From contig NZ_JANADK010000001.1 of the NCBI RefSeq assembly GCF_024199795.1, forward strand, positions 6,014,001 to 6,078,000: DNA of 64,000 bases. The letters are read 5' to 3'. Shown in pieces: positions 18,041 to 30,000 of the stretch. The first letter of the stretch is position 1, and each line of letters begins with the position of its first letter. This DNA is from Bradyrhizobium sp. CCGB01. Its GTDB lineage: Bacteria > Pseudomonadota > Alphaproteobacteria > Rhizobiales > Xanthobacteraceae. The position numbers were made by a program, and so were the translations under genes. The notes under the pieces are model-generated. The model was not told the DNA's origin. It ran no database searches and saw only the letters and a program-made list of their open reading frames with translations.

Positions 18041-21000
18041 CTACGCTGCGTGCACCATCGCGGCCGCCTGCTGCTGGGCCTGGTTCTCGAGATGGACCAG
18101 GACCTGGTTCGCCGAGCCGCCCGTATCGAGATGGAAATCGGACGCCGCATGCTCGCCGGTGAAGGCGATATTCGCGGTCGTCTTTCCATCCGTCACCGTC
18201 AGAACACCACCATTGCCCTGCGCGTTTTCGTTGTAGCTCATGGTCGTGCTGCCACCGAGGAAGCCCTCGAGATCCAGCGTGTCGTTGCCGTCGAACCCGG
18301 ACAGAATCCCGTGGAAATCCGAGGGATTGTCGAGCACGAGCGTTCCGGACGCGGCGGCGTCGAACTTGATCTCGCCGCTGAACGCGCCGGCCAGTTCGAG
18401 CAGGCCGTGGCCCGAGATCAGGGCCGAGCCGCCACCGTTGACATCGCCCGACACGGAGAGATCGCCGTCGTTGGCCCACAGCAGGCCTTCGTTGTCGATC
18501 GTCCCGTGAATGATCAGGCCGCCTGATCCGGCAGCCTCGAGCGTGCCGGAGTTGGTGATGACGTTCGTCCCCGTGTCGATCACCAGCGCGTTCACGCCGG
18601 TCGCCACGATCGTGCCTTCGTTGACGAGCGTGAGCTGACCGTCGCCGATCTCGCCCGCACCCATGATGGTGTTGTCCACGTTGGTGAGCGTGACATCACC
18701 CTGGCTGCCGACGATGAGGTTCTCCGAATTGTCGGACAACACGATCGTTCCGCCGCCCTGGAGCGTCGCACCATGCTGGATGATCTCGAGCTCGGTGGTC
18801 GAACCGGCCGAGCCGAGCTCGATCCTGCCCGAATTGTCGACGATGCCGCTCAGCGGCAACATCGCGCCGTCGCCCAGGACGATATCGCCGGTATTGTGGA
18901 TCACCGGCGTCTCGTTGAAGACGAAATCGTCGCCGGTCAGCGTCTTCGCGTCGACGCCGACCAGAGTGATCGTCTGGCCGTCGCCAAGCGTGAGGACGGC
19001 ATTGCCGGCCGCATCGGTCGAAAGATGCGCCTGAACGTCGGCAAAGCTCGAGAAGCCGTCGAAGCCGATCAGGTCGATCTTGTCATGCGCAACGTCGAAC
19101 TTGTGCACGACATCGGTGCCGATCCGGTTGGCGAAGACCAGCGTATCGTCGCCGCTCGACGCAGTCAGCGTGTCGTCGCCGGACCAGGCGAAGATCGGCG
19201 CGCCCTTGGCATAGGCCTCGACGTTGTCGAGGACATAGGCCGTGCCGACGCTGCCGTCCGCGTTGGTCCAGCTCTCCATGACGTTGAACACCAGCGCGCC
19301 GGTGAAACCATCGGGCGAGGTCACCGACAGGCTGCTGACGTCGTTGGACAGGACCGACCAGGTACCGTCGGCATTACGTGTGCCGTCGTTCAGGGTCCAG
19401 CCCTCCAGCACGCCGGAGATGGTCAGCGAGACCGGGCCGACATGCGAGGCGGCGACGGTGCTGGCGAGAGCAAGGTTGATCGCCTCGCCGGAGGTGCCGG
19501 CGGGGGCGACAGCCTTCAGCGATGCGGTGGCCGTGTTGCCGGCCAGGTCGGTCGCCGTTGCTGTGACCGTGTTCCCCGAATTGAAGTTGTTGCTTGAGAT
19601 ACTCCAATTGCCGCTCGGGAAAGACGTGTCGGTGCCTAGCGAGGTACTGTTTCTGGTCACCTCTACAGAGACGGCACCACTTCCGGAGTCACTGACCGTG
19701 CCCGCGATGACATCCGAGGTGGAGTTGGCCGTCGTGATGGCCACTGTCGGCGCCGTATGATCAATTCGTACCAAAAGGCCGCTGCTGGCCACACTCACAT
19801 TACCGGCCGCGTCAGTCGCCGTTGCCGTGATGGTATGCTGTCCATCGGGCAACGTGCTGGTGGTGATCGAGTAGCTTCCGCTGCTCGCGGTACCCGACCC
19901 GACGGCGACACCGTCAGAATAGATCGTCACGTTGGTGCCGGTCGTCGCCGAGCCGGTGAAGGTCGGAGTTTGGTCGCTGGTGATGTTGTCGGAGTTCGAC
20001 GCTCCGGTATCACTGGCCGTTGTCATGTTGGGCGCTGAAGGCGCGTTGGGCGCCACATTGTCCAGCGCGATCGTCTTGCTGGCCTGGGTCGCCTGATTGC
20101 CCACGGCGTCGGACACGTCCGCCTTTACCGTGATGCTGCCATTGTTGAGGCCACTGATATTGGCCCCAGTCGCGGTCCATGCGTTGTTGTTGACCGTAGC
20201 GGTCGTGGTCACGGCGGTGTGCACGCCGTCGGACAATGTCACCGTAACCGTCCGGCCGTTTTCAACGCTCGTCGTGGTGCCCGAAATCACCACCGAGCCG
20301 TCTTCGGCGGCATTGACGATGTTGTCACCGGCAATCGTCGATGCGATCGAGATCGTCGCCACGTTGTCCAGCGTAATGGTCTTGCTGGCCTGCGTAGCCG
20401 CATTCCCGGCGACGTCTGAGACGTCGGCGCGCACGGTGACGTTGCCATTGGTGAAACCGCTGATATCGGCTCCGGACGTCGACCAGGCACCGTTGGACAC
20501 GGTCGTCGTCTTCGTCACGCTATGCGAGCCGTCGAACAGCGTCACCGTCACGGTCCTCCCATCCTCCGCACCCGTCGTGGTGCCGGAGATCACGAGCGAG
20601 CCATCCTCGGCTGCATTGACGACATTGTCTCCCGCGAGCGTCGTCGCGATTGCGATCGTCGGTGCGGTACCGTCGACCGTCACGCTATGCGAGGTCGTAT
20701 TGCCGACATTTCCGGCAACGTCGATGACACGAACCTGGTAGATGAACGTGCCGTCGGCATGAGTGGCCGGATCCGAGTAGCTCCAGGAACCGAACGAGGC
20801 GCTGGCGTTATTCCAGGTCTGCCCGCCGTCTGTGCTCACCTGGATGACGTTGCTGCCCAAGCTCCCGCCATACGTGCCGTTCAGCGTCAGCGTGCGGTCG
20901 CTGGTGATGAAGTCCGACGAGCTTGCACCGGTATCGTTCTGGATGCCGGAGATCGCCACGGTCGTGCTTGGCGCCGTGAGGTCGATATCGACCTCTTCGC

Positions 21001-24000
21001 TGTCCTGATGGGAACTGGAACTGACGTTCCCCGCGGTGTCGACGACCCGCGCGTAGTAGGTGAAGTCCGTCGTGTGTGTGGCCGGATCGGCATAGGTCCA
21101 GTGGGTTGCATCCACCTGGGTCGCATCGACCCAGTTGGTGCCATCACTGCTGACCTGCACCCTGTCTCCCGCGGCAAGCGCATCGTTGGTGCCCGAGACC
21201 GTCAGTTGGGTGTCATTGGTGACGAAGTCAGTCGACGACACACCCGTGTCCTGCGAGATCGACTTGATGCTGACGTCTTCCGTCGGCCGAACCGTATCCA
21301 CCGTGACATTGACCGTCGCGCTGCCGGTGTTGCCGGCCAGATCGACCTCGGTCGCCTTGTAGGTGTAATTCCCGTCGTTGATGGAGCTGTCGCCGTCCGT
21401 GATGGTCCAGTGGCCCGTGCCGTCTACGGTCGCGGAACCGACGACAGTGCTTCCCCGGGTCAGCGTGACGGTGCCCCCGGCCTCGCCAGTGCCGTTGAAC
21501 GTCAGCTTGTTGTCGTCATTGGTGATGTAGTCGCTCGACGAGAGACCGGTGTCGTTGACCATGTTGGTGAAGGTCACCACCGGCGCTGTCGTATCGACCG
21601 TGATGTCGAGCGGCGAGGACGACGGGCTCACATTGCCGGAGCCGTCGGTCTCGAAGCCGCGAACGTGATGAACACCTTCCGCCAGCGCGACGTCGACGCT
21701 GAACGTGCCGCCGCTGACATTGGCGGAGCCCAGCGTGGCTTCGCCGGAGTCCTGGCTGCCGTTGTTGTTGGCGTCGTCGTACAGCGTCACCGTGGTCCCG
21801 TTCTCCGCCACGCCCGAGATCGTGAGGCCGGTGGTGTGATTGGTGACGTTGTCGCTGTTGGTTCCGCTGTCATCCGCCGAGGCCAGATCGAGCCCGGTCG
21901 GCGCATGCGGCGCATTCTTGATGATGATCGACAGATCCGCGCCGGACTGATCTCCGTCACGATCCACGAGCGTGTAGTGGAAGGTCTCGGTCTGGTTGGC
22001 GCTGACTGACGCGGACGTCGAGTAGGAATACGCGCCGGTCGAGAAGTTGAACGTCAGCGTGCCGAGAGACGTCGTTGCCGTCAGGACGGCACCTGACGTG
22101 GTGTGTCCCTGCCCGTCATTGAAGTTCGTCCCGTCGAACGTGTAGGTCGTGCTGCCGACCTTGATCGACAGAATCCCCGCGCCGGTGCCGTGGCCGTCCG
22201 CGCCGAACGTGTCGTTCGTCAGCACGTTACCGGACGTGGTGTGAACGGACGCCGGGATCGTGTTGAGCAGTCCGTTGGCGTTGCTGCCGATGCCGATATT
22301 GTTGCCCGAGCTCGGGTACGCGATCGGCGCGATGTCGGAGTCGCCGCTGCTCGAGGAAACGTTGACGCCGTAGACCACGCTGATGTGATTGGTCGCCAGG
22401 AACGAATCCCACGCGGCCTGTTCGGTGCCGTTGATGCCGACGCTGCCCGACGGCTCGTTCGGCTGACCATCGGACAGGAAGTACGCGATGGTCTGGCCAG
22501 CGTCCGGCGTCGTGTGGGTGTTGATGTAGGTTTGCGTGGTGCTCAGGGCGAGATCGTAGTTCGTGTCGCCGCCGGCGCTGAGCTGATTGATGTAGGTGAT
22601 CGCGTCCGAAACGCTCATCCAGCCCGACGCGTGGGCGGAGTCGCTGAAATCGACCACCAGGACCTGACCGCCGTTGATGCCGGCATTCAGGAGATTGACC
22701 GCAGCCTGCTTCTCGCGCGCGAGAGCGGTGCCGTCCGTGCTGCCCGACGTGTCGATCATGAACACGACGTTGGTCGCCGAAGCCTCGGCTACGTTCGCCG
22801 TCTCGCCTTGCGCCGTCGGAACATCGTCCTTGATGTTGATGGAAACTGTCGAGGTCGACGTATTTCCGAGCGCATCCTTCACCGTATAGGTGAACACGTC
22901 CGCACCGTTGACGGTATCGGTGCCGTTGTTGGCAGCCGGGCTTTCCGTGACGGGCTTCGTCAGCGTGTAGGTGTAGTGGCCCGCGGAGTCGATTTCGAGC
23001 ACGCCATAGGTGCCCTGAACCAGGGTCCCGACATGGCCGCTGACATCGGCACCGCTGTTGCCGGCGGCAACGCCGGTGACCGTGGCACCATCCGCATCGG
23101 TGATCGACAGCGTTCCCGTCGCCGTCTCCGCACCCGACGTCGGATGCGAGCCGGTGTAAGTGCTCGACGCGAGATCGCCGGTGTCCTTCGTGGTGTCGAG
23201 CGCGGACTCATCGACCGTCGCGACCGCAGCTGCGATCGTGGGCTGACCGTTCGCGACATCAATGGTCAACGTCGCCGTCGACTTGTCGCCGTCACCATCG
23301 GTGATGGTGTACGTGAAGTGATCGGTGCCCGCGGTGTTGGTGTTGGCATGATAGCTGTACGAGCCGTCGGTTCCGACCGTCAGCGTGCCGTAGGAGCCGG
23401 TGATGGAGCCGCTCGATGCGCCGGTCCAGGCGATCGACGCTATGCCGTCGGCACCGCCGACGTCGTTGCTCTCGACGTTGCCGGAAACGATTGCGCCGGA
23501 TTCGAGCGATTTGGCATCGCTGTTCGCGGTCGGAACGTCATCCTTGATGTTGATGGTAACCGTCGAAGTTGACGTGTTTCCGAGCGCATCCGTCACCGTA
23601 AAGGTGAACACATCCGCGCCATTGACGGTGTCCGTGCTGTTATCGGCAGCCGGGCTTTCCGTGACGGGCTTCGTCAGCGTGTAGGTGTAGTGGCCCGCGG
23701 AGTCGATCTCGAGCACGCCATAGGTGCCCTGAACCAGGGTCCCGACATGGCCGCTGACATCGGCACCGCTGTTGCCGGCGGCAACGCCGGTGACCGTGGC
23801 GCCATCCGCATCGGTGATCGACAGCGTTCCCGTCGCCGTCTCCGCACCCGACATCGGATGCGAGCCGGTGAAAGCGCTCAACGCGAGATCGCCGGTGTCC
23901 TTCGTGGTGTCGAGCGCGGCCTCGTCGACCGTCGCGACTGCAGCGCTGATCGTGGGTTGGCCGTTCGTGACATTGATCGTCAGCGTGGCTGTCGACGTAT

Positions 24001-27000
24001 CGCCGTCGCCATCGGTGATCGTATAACTGAACTGGTCGGAGCCGGTCGGAGCGTTCGGATTGGCATGATAGCTATAGGAGCCATCCGTGCCGACCGTCAG
24101 CACGCCATGAGCGCCCGGCACCGTGTGATTGGCCGACACATTGCTCCAGGCGATCGACGCGATGCCATCGGCGCCGCCGACGTCGTTGCTCTCGACGTTG
24201 CCGGAAACAATCGCACCCGACTGGGCCGAATTGCTGTCCGCATACGCAGCCGGGAGGTCGTCGTTGATCGTCAGCGTCAGCGTACCCGTGACCGTGTCAC
24301 CGCTGGCGTCCTTCACCGTGACGGTGACCTGTCCGCTATCGGTGTCCGCGCCGATGTCATGGTGATACGCGGCGGTCTGCTTGAACGTGTAGTCGCCCGT
24401 GGTCTCGTTGATGGTCAGCGTCCACGACGCGGTCGTGATCGTCGTCACGCCGGCCGCAGATGTCTGCGAGACGGCAGATCCCAGCCCGCCGTCATAGACC
24501 GCGGTGAACTTCGGCGAACCCGCTCCGTCCTGGCCGTAGTCGATGTGCAGGGAGCCGGTCACAGACTGGGCAACGAACGCATGCAAGGTCGGACCAGTGG
24601 CGTGATCGTTGCCGTCGGCATCGTTCAGCGCTGCGGAGTCGGTCGACATGATCGACGGAAGGTTGTTGACGCCGATGTTGGCGTTGATGTGGATCGTGCC
24701 AGTCGCAACGTCTCCGTCGGCGTCGCTGCCGGTCAGCGTGAACTCGAACGGCGCGACCTGGCCGCTCTGCGTCAGCTGTGTTCCTCCAACACTCACGATC
24801 CTGCCGTGGATGCTGTTCGGACCAGTGGCCGAGATTTCGAGCGTGTCGAAATGCAGGATATCCGTCGTATTCGGATCGCCGTCGGTTGAAGCGTTATTGC
24901 CGAGGATGTCGACCGTCAGCGTACCGTCAGCGTTCAACGTCGCTGTGCCGGTTTCGTATTGGTGCGTTGCGCTGTCGATCGCCTTCCAGGCGAGAGTCAG
25001 ACTCCCGCTGCCGTTCAGATTGATGCCGACGTTCGCAACCGTCATCGGGTTGTCGAACGTCACTGTCAGGTGCTCGCCGCCCTCGAGTCCATTGCTGGCG
25101 ACGCCGACGCCGTTGGCCGAACCGTTGACGTCCTGATCCGACGAGAACGTGAACAGACCAAAATCCTTCACCGGGGTGGGACCAAACGCCCCCAGCGTGC
25201 TCACCGGAGCGAGCGGCGTTGTCGACGTCGGAAGGTTGTCGATCTCGAAGCTGTAGGTACCGTTCGGATTGACCGTGAGGACGTAGTAGGTCAGCCCGGT
25301 GCCGCTGAACGTGCCGGTGACGGTCGTGACGCCATTGCTGTCAGTGGACGTCGAGACATTGACGCCGCTGATGGTCGGCGCCGTCACGGAGATGTGCCCC
25401 GGCTCGCCGGCACCGACGTGGAAATCGAACGTTCCGGTCGTGGCCGTATGGAGCTGCGTCACCGAGCCCGTGCTGATCGTCCCGAAATAGGGCTCGTCGT
25501 CGCGGATCGTGACCGAGAAATTCGCCGAGCTCAGCGAGGTCACGTCACCATCGCCGTCGACCGCATTGATCAGTCCACCGAGGCTGACCGAGATCGTATC
25601 CTCGAACTCCTTCTCCACCGGCTGCGTGCTGGGATCATCATGTTTCGGATGATCGAGCTGGTCGTTGAGAGCAAAGGTCCACGATCCATCGTCGTTGACG
25701 GTGAGCGAGAAGATGTCGCGACCATCCTGGCTTTGCGCCGTGACGGTGTTGCCGGAAACCGTGGCGTGGTCGACCGCCTTGCCCTGGGACGTCAGATGCA
25801 GGCCGTTGATCCAGGTCGACGCGGTGGTCTGGTCGACGAGCTGGAACGGATGCGCGCCCGCACCGTCCGCACCGAAATTGACCAGTGCCTTCAGCGAACC
25901 GGCATCTCCCGAGACGGTCGCATGTTCGGTGCCGGCGGTTTCACCGGTCCGGCCGGCATCGGCGTTTCCGGTGGACAGATTCGGTGAGGCCAGGCCGTCC
26001 TCGTCGACCTCTCCCGTCACGCTGCCAGATGCGATCAGGACCGGGACGTCGTCCACGATGCTGACCGAGAGTGTAGCGGTCTGGGACTGGCCGTCGACAT
26101 CCGTGACCTTGACGGTGAAATCGTCATGGCCGGACACGACCGCGCCGTCGTTGGCGGACGGATTCGTGGTGACGTTCGTGGTCAGCGTGTAGCTGTAGCC
26201 GATCGAGGTCGAGCTGAAGCTCGTGATCGTCAGCGTGCCGTACTGGCCGTCGATCGTATGACCGACGAAGCCCGCATCGATGACGTGGCCGGCAATGGTC
26301 ACAACCGACGGCATATCGCCGAGCGAGATTGCGATCGTGCCCGTCTGCTTCTCGCTCTGGTTGCTGTCGTTGTTCGGATTGCCGTCGGCAGCTTCGGCCG
26401 AACCGGCCGGCAGGCCGCCATGCGGCGGAAGGCCAGCCTCGTTCACCGTGATCGACGACGCCGACACCGTCGGCAGCTTGTCCGTCGGTGAATCGATCTT
26501 GATGATGAGCTCACCGGTGCCGAGCGTGAGGCTGTCGCCGTCATAGTCGGTGAACTTCACCAGATTCGCGAAGTCGATCTGCTTCTCCAGGCCGCCATCG
26601 ACCGGCTTGAACAGATCGAACGTGGCCTTGCCCGTTGCCGGGTCGACCGTCAGCGTGAAGATGGTCGCGCCACCGGCAACGCCGGTGATCGTGTGACCAT
26701 CGGACGTCATCGTGATCTGGGTGCCGTTGTAGCTCAGCGTACCCACGTTCTGCGGCGTCGAGAACGAGGCCAGCGACCAGGTGCCGGGCTGATCCGGACC
26801 GACGTCGACCAGCGATGTCAGGTCGACGATGGACTGGGTGTAGTTGGTGGCGGGCGTAGTGGTGGTGTGAACGCCGAGGTCGTCGAGGATCACACGTCCC
26901 GCAAATCCGGAGGCCGGATCGACCTCGAGGCTCGTCAGTTGCAGGCCCGCAAACGCCGTGAAGAGAGTATCGGGCGTCAGCGTGTTGTGCAGCGACACCT

Positions 27001-30000
27001 GGGCAGTGTGCTGCACGCCGTTTGCGTCGATCCCGATGACCGTTGCGGTCGTCGTGCCCGAGCCCCAAAGGCTGAGCTTGACGCTATCCACCGTGAAGGT
27101 GGTGCCGGCATCGGCCGTCAGCTTGAACGGCGAGGCGCCGACGCCTCCGGGCGCATCCGGTCCGAACAGGACATGTTGTCCGCTGACATCCGCAACGTAG
27201 CTTCCTGTCACGTGCAGATGCGAGGTGCCGAGGTTCGGTGCCTGGTTCACCGTATCGCTGGTGAACGAGAAATTGAAGCCGGTCGTGGTCGGGACCGGAA
27301 TGTTGGCCTCGTACACCGTGCCGGACGCGGTCTGGCCCGTAAGCACCGGAACGTCGTCATTGACGACGACCGTGAACGTACCCGGCGCCGCATCGCCGTC
27401 GGAATCCGTCGCGACGAAGTTGAAGCTGAGAACGATGTTGTTCTCGTTGTTGCCGCTCGCATGGTCGAGGCGATCGAGCAGGATGAAGCGGTAGGAGCCC
27501 GTGCCTTCGTCCGACAGCGAAACCTCGAACACCGCGCGTGCGTTCTCGCCGGTGCCTGCGATGCCCGTGAGAACGGTGTGGTCTGCGTTGTAGGACAGCG
27601 TGATCGTCTGGCCGTCCGAGGTCAGCGAACCCGACGTCAGGGTGCCGCTGAAGCTGGCGAGTGCGCTGTCGGCAAAGGTGACGCTGCGATTGCCAGCACC
27701 GCCGGGATGATCCTGAACGGATGCGCCCATGGAGCCGGTCGTATCGACGCCGGCGTCCGCATTGTCGGCGCCCCACTTGATGCTGAGGAGACCAGTTGCG
27801 GTGGCTTCGTTATGGTCGCCATCGGCATCGGGAACGGCAATGTCGCCCGCCGACGCGGTCGGCATATCGTGATGGCCCTTCGTCAGGCCGTCCTCGTCGA
27901 CGACGGTCGCAGCGATGAGGCTGACATTGTCGATCAGCGCGCCGAGCTGGTTGGCCTGCCCCGTGCCCTGGAATGCAAGCGTGTCTGCCCCGGTGCCCTC
28001 AACGAACACCGTGATCTGCTGCCACTGGCCTTCAGTCATGCCGTCCGAGTTGATCGTCTTCACGATCTGCCCGTTCCACAGCACGTTCAGGCCGCCGCTG
28101 TCGTTGCCGCCCTCGCCGATGCGCGGGGCGTACCAGAAGGTCAGCTCATAGGTCTGACCATCGGTGGTGCCGTTCACGACCTGCTGGATCGTCGCGTTGA
28201 GCTGGCCGGAATCATTGAAATGCTGGGTCGTATCTCCGGGAACGGTGCCGCTGGTGAGGTCGGCATCGAGCTCGACGAGCGCGTTTCCGTGCTGCGCCGG
28301 AGTGCCACCGACGCCGCCGACCTGGATCTCGAAGGGAACGTCGCCAGCCGGCCCCTCGTCGCCGATGTCCGCAGTGGTCCAGCCGGGGATCGAATGGAAG
28401 ATCGACCATCCGCTGGTTCCGAGTTCAGGGTGCCCTTCCTCGAAGCTACCGTTGACGATCAGGTTCGTCTGCGGCGTGACGGTCGGACCGTCGTCGCGGA
28501 ACTGGATCAGGCTCCCGATGTCGGCGGACGCGGCCACCGTGTCGTGATCGCCATCCGTGAGCGAATAAGTGACCTTGAGGACACCGCTCGCGATGGTCTG
28601 CGGTGAGGCCGCCTCGTCCGCGTCGCTGTGGTTCGGATGCTGGATCGCAGTGTACTCGGCGATGCTGAGCTGGCCCGTAGCCGCATCGATCGCGATCGCG
28701 AACGCAACCTTGCCGGCCGCGTTATCCTCGTGGCCGACCACCAGATTGCCTTCCTGATACAGGAAGATCTTGTGGCCATCGGTAGCGGTCAGGCCGGAAT
28801 CGGTCCCGCTCGTGACCGACAGACCGAAGGCAGAACCGTTGGCGCCATCGGCGCCATAGGTCGAGCCCGTGGTCGAGAACAGGGCCGCGCCGCTCTGCGC
28901 GAACTGGATGATCGGCGAGCTGGAGACACCGGTGAACAGCGCCTGCAAGGCCGGGGTCGACGCCACGTCGTTCGTCCCGCTGTCCTCGCCAGCGGTTTCG
29001 TCGACGATCAAAACCGGCGTTGTGGGCGCGGTCACGACCGGTTGCGGCACGTCGTCGGTCACATTGACAGTAAGCGAGGTCTGGACGCTGTCGCCATCGC
29101 TGTCCGTCGCAATGACGTTGAAGTTCAGCTGAGCGACATCGGTGCCGGAGCCCTGATGGTCGATGTTCTGGTACTGAACATAGGTGTAGTAGCCGTGACC
29201 CTGCTCGTAGAGCGTGATCGAGAACACCACGTTGGATTGAACGTCGGGGTCCGTGCCATGCTTGTAGGCAATGATCTGCTCGTTGTCGGGCGAGTCGCTG
29301 GGGAAGCGGACGACATAGTCGAGCTGCACGCCGTCGGACTCGAGCTGCGGACCGATCACATGGCCTTGGGAATCCTTGGCAAAGGCAAGATGCTTCGCAT
29401 CGCCGTTGTCGGCACCCCAGTTGATGTGGAAGAAGCCGGTCGCGGCCTGCGCCTCGCCGGCGAAGCCGCCGCCCGGAAGCGCAACCGGATTCGGATTGCG
29501 ATCGTCGAGCAGGTTGGCTTCGTTCACATTGACGGTATCGCCCGCGGCGGTCACCACCGGCACGTCGTCGTCGATGCCGACCATGAAGCTGCCGGAGGCT
29601 GAATCGCCGTCGGAGTCGGTCGCAGTGAAGTGGAAGGTCAGGTCGATATCGTTCTCGGAGCCGTTCGGCGCGTGGTCCAGCCGACCGAGCAGGCTGAATT
29701 TGAACGCACCTGTGCCGTCGTCGGACAGCGACACCACAAAGACCTTGTGGTTGAGGTCGCCGACATAGCCGATCAGCGTGGTCCCCATGTCCGCAAGCAT
29801 GTACTTGACGACCTGGCCATTCGACATCAGGTCGGGGCCCGCAATGCCGCTGGCACCGACCGTGGCGTCAGTGAAGGTCAGGTAGCGGCCGGTGAGCGCG
29901 GATCCGTTGTTGTCCTGCGCGAACGAACCATCGGCGTGAGTGCCGTCGTTCGACGGATCGTAATTGTCGGCACCCCAGTTGATGCCGAGCGCGCCGGTAA

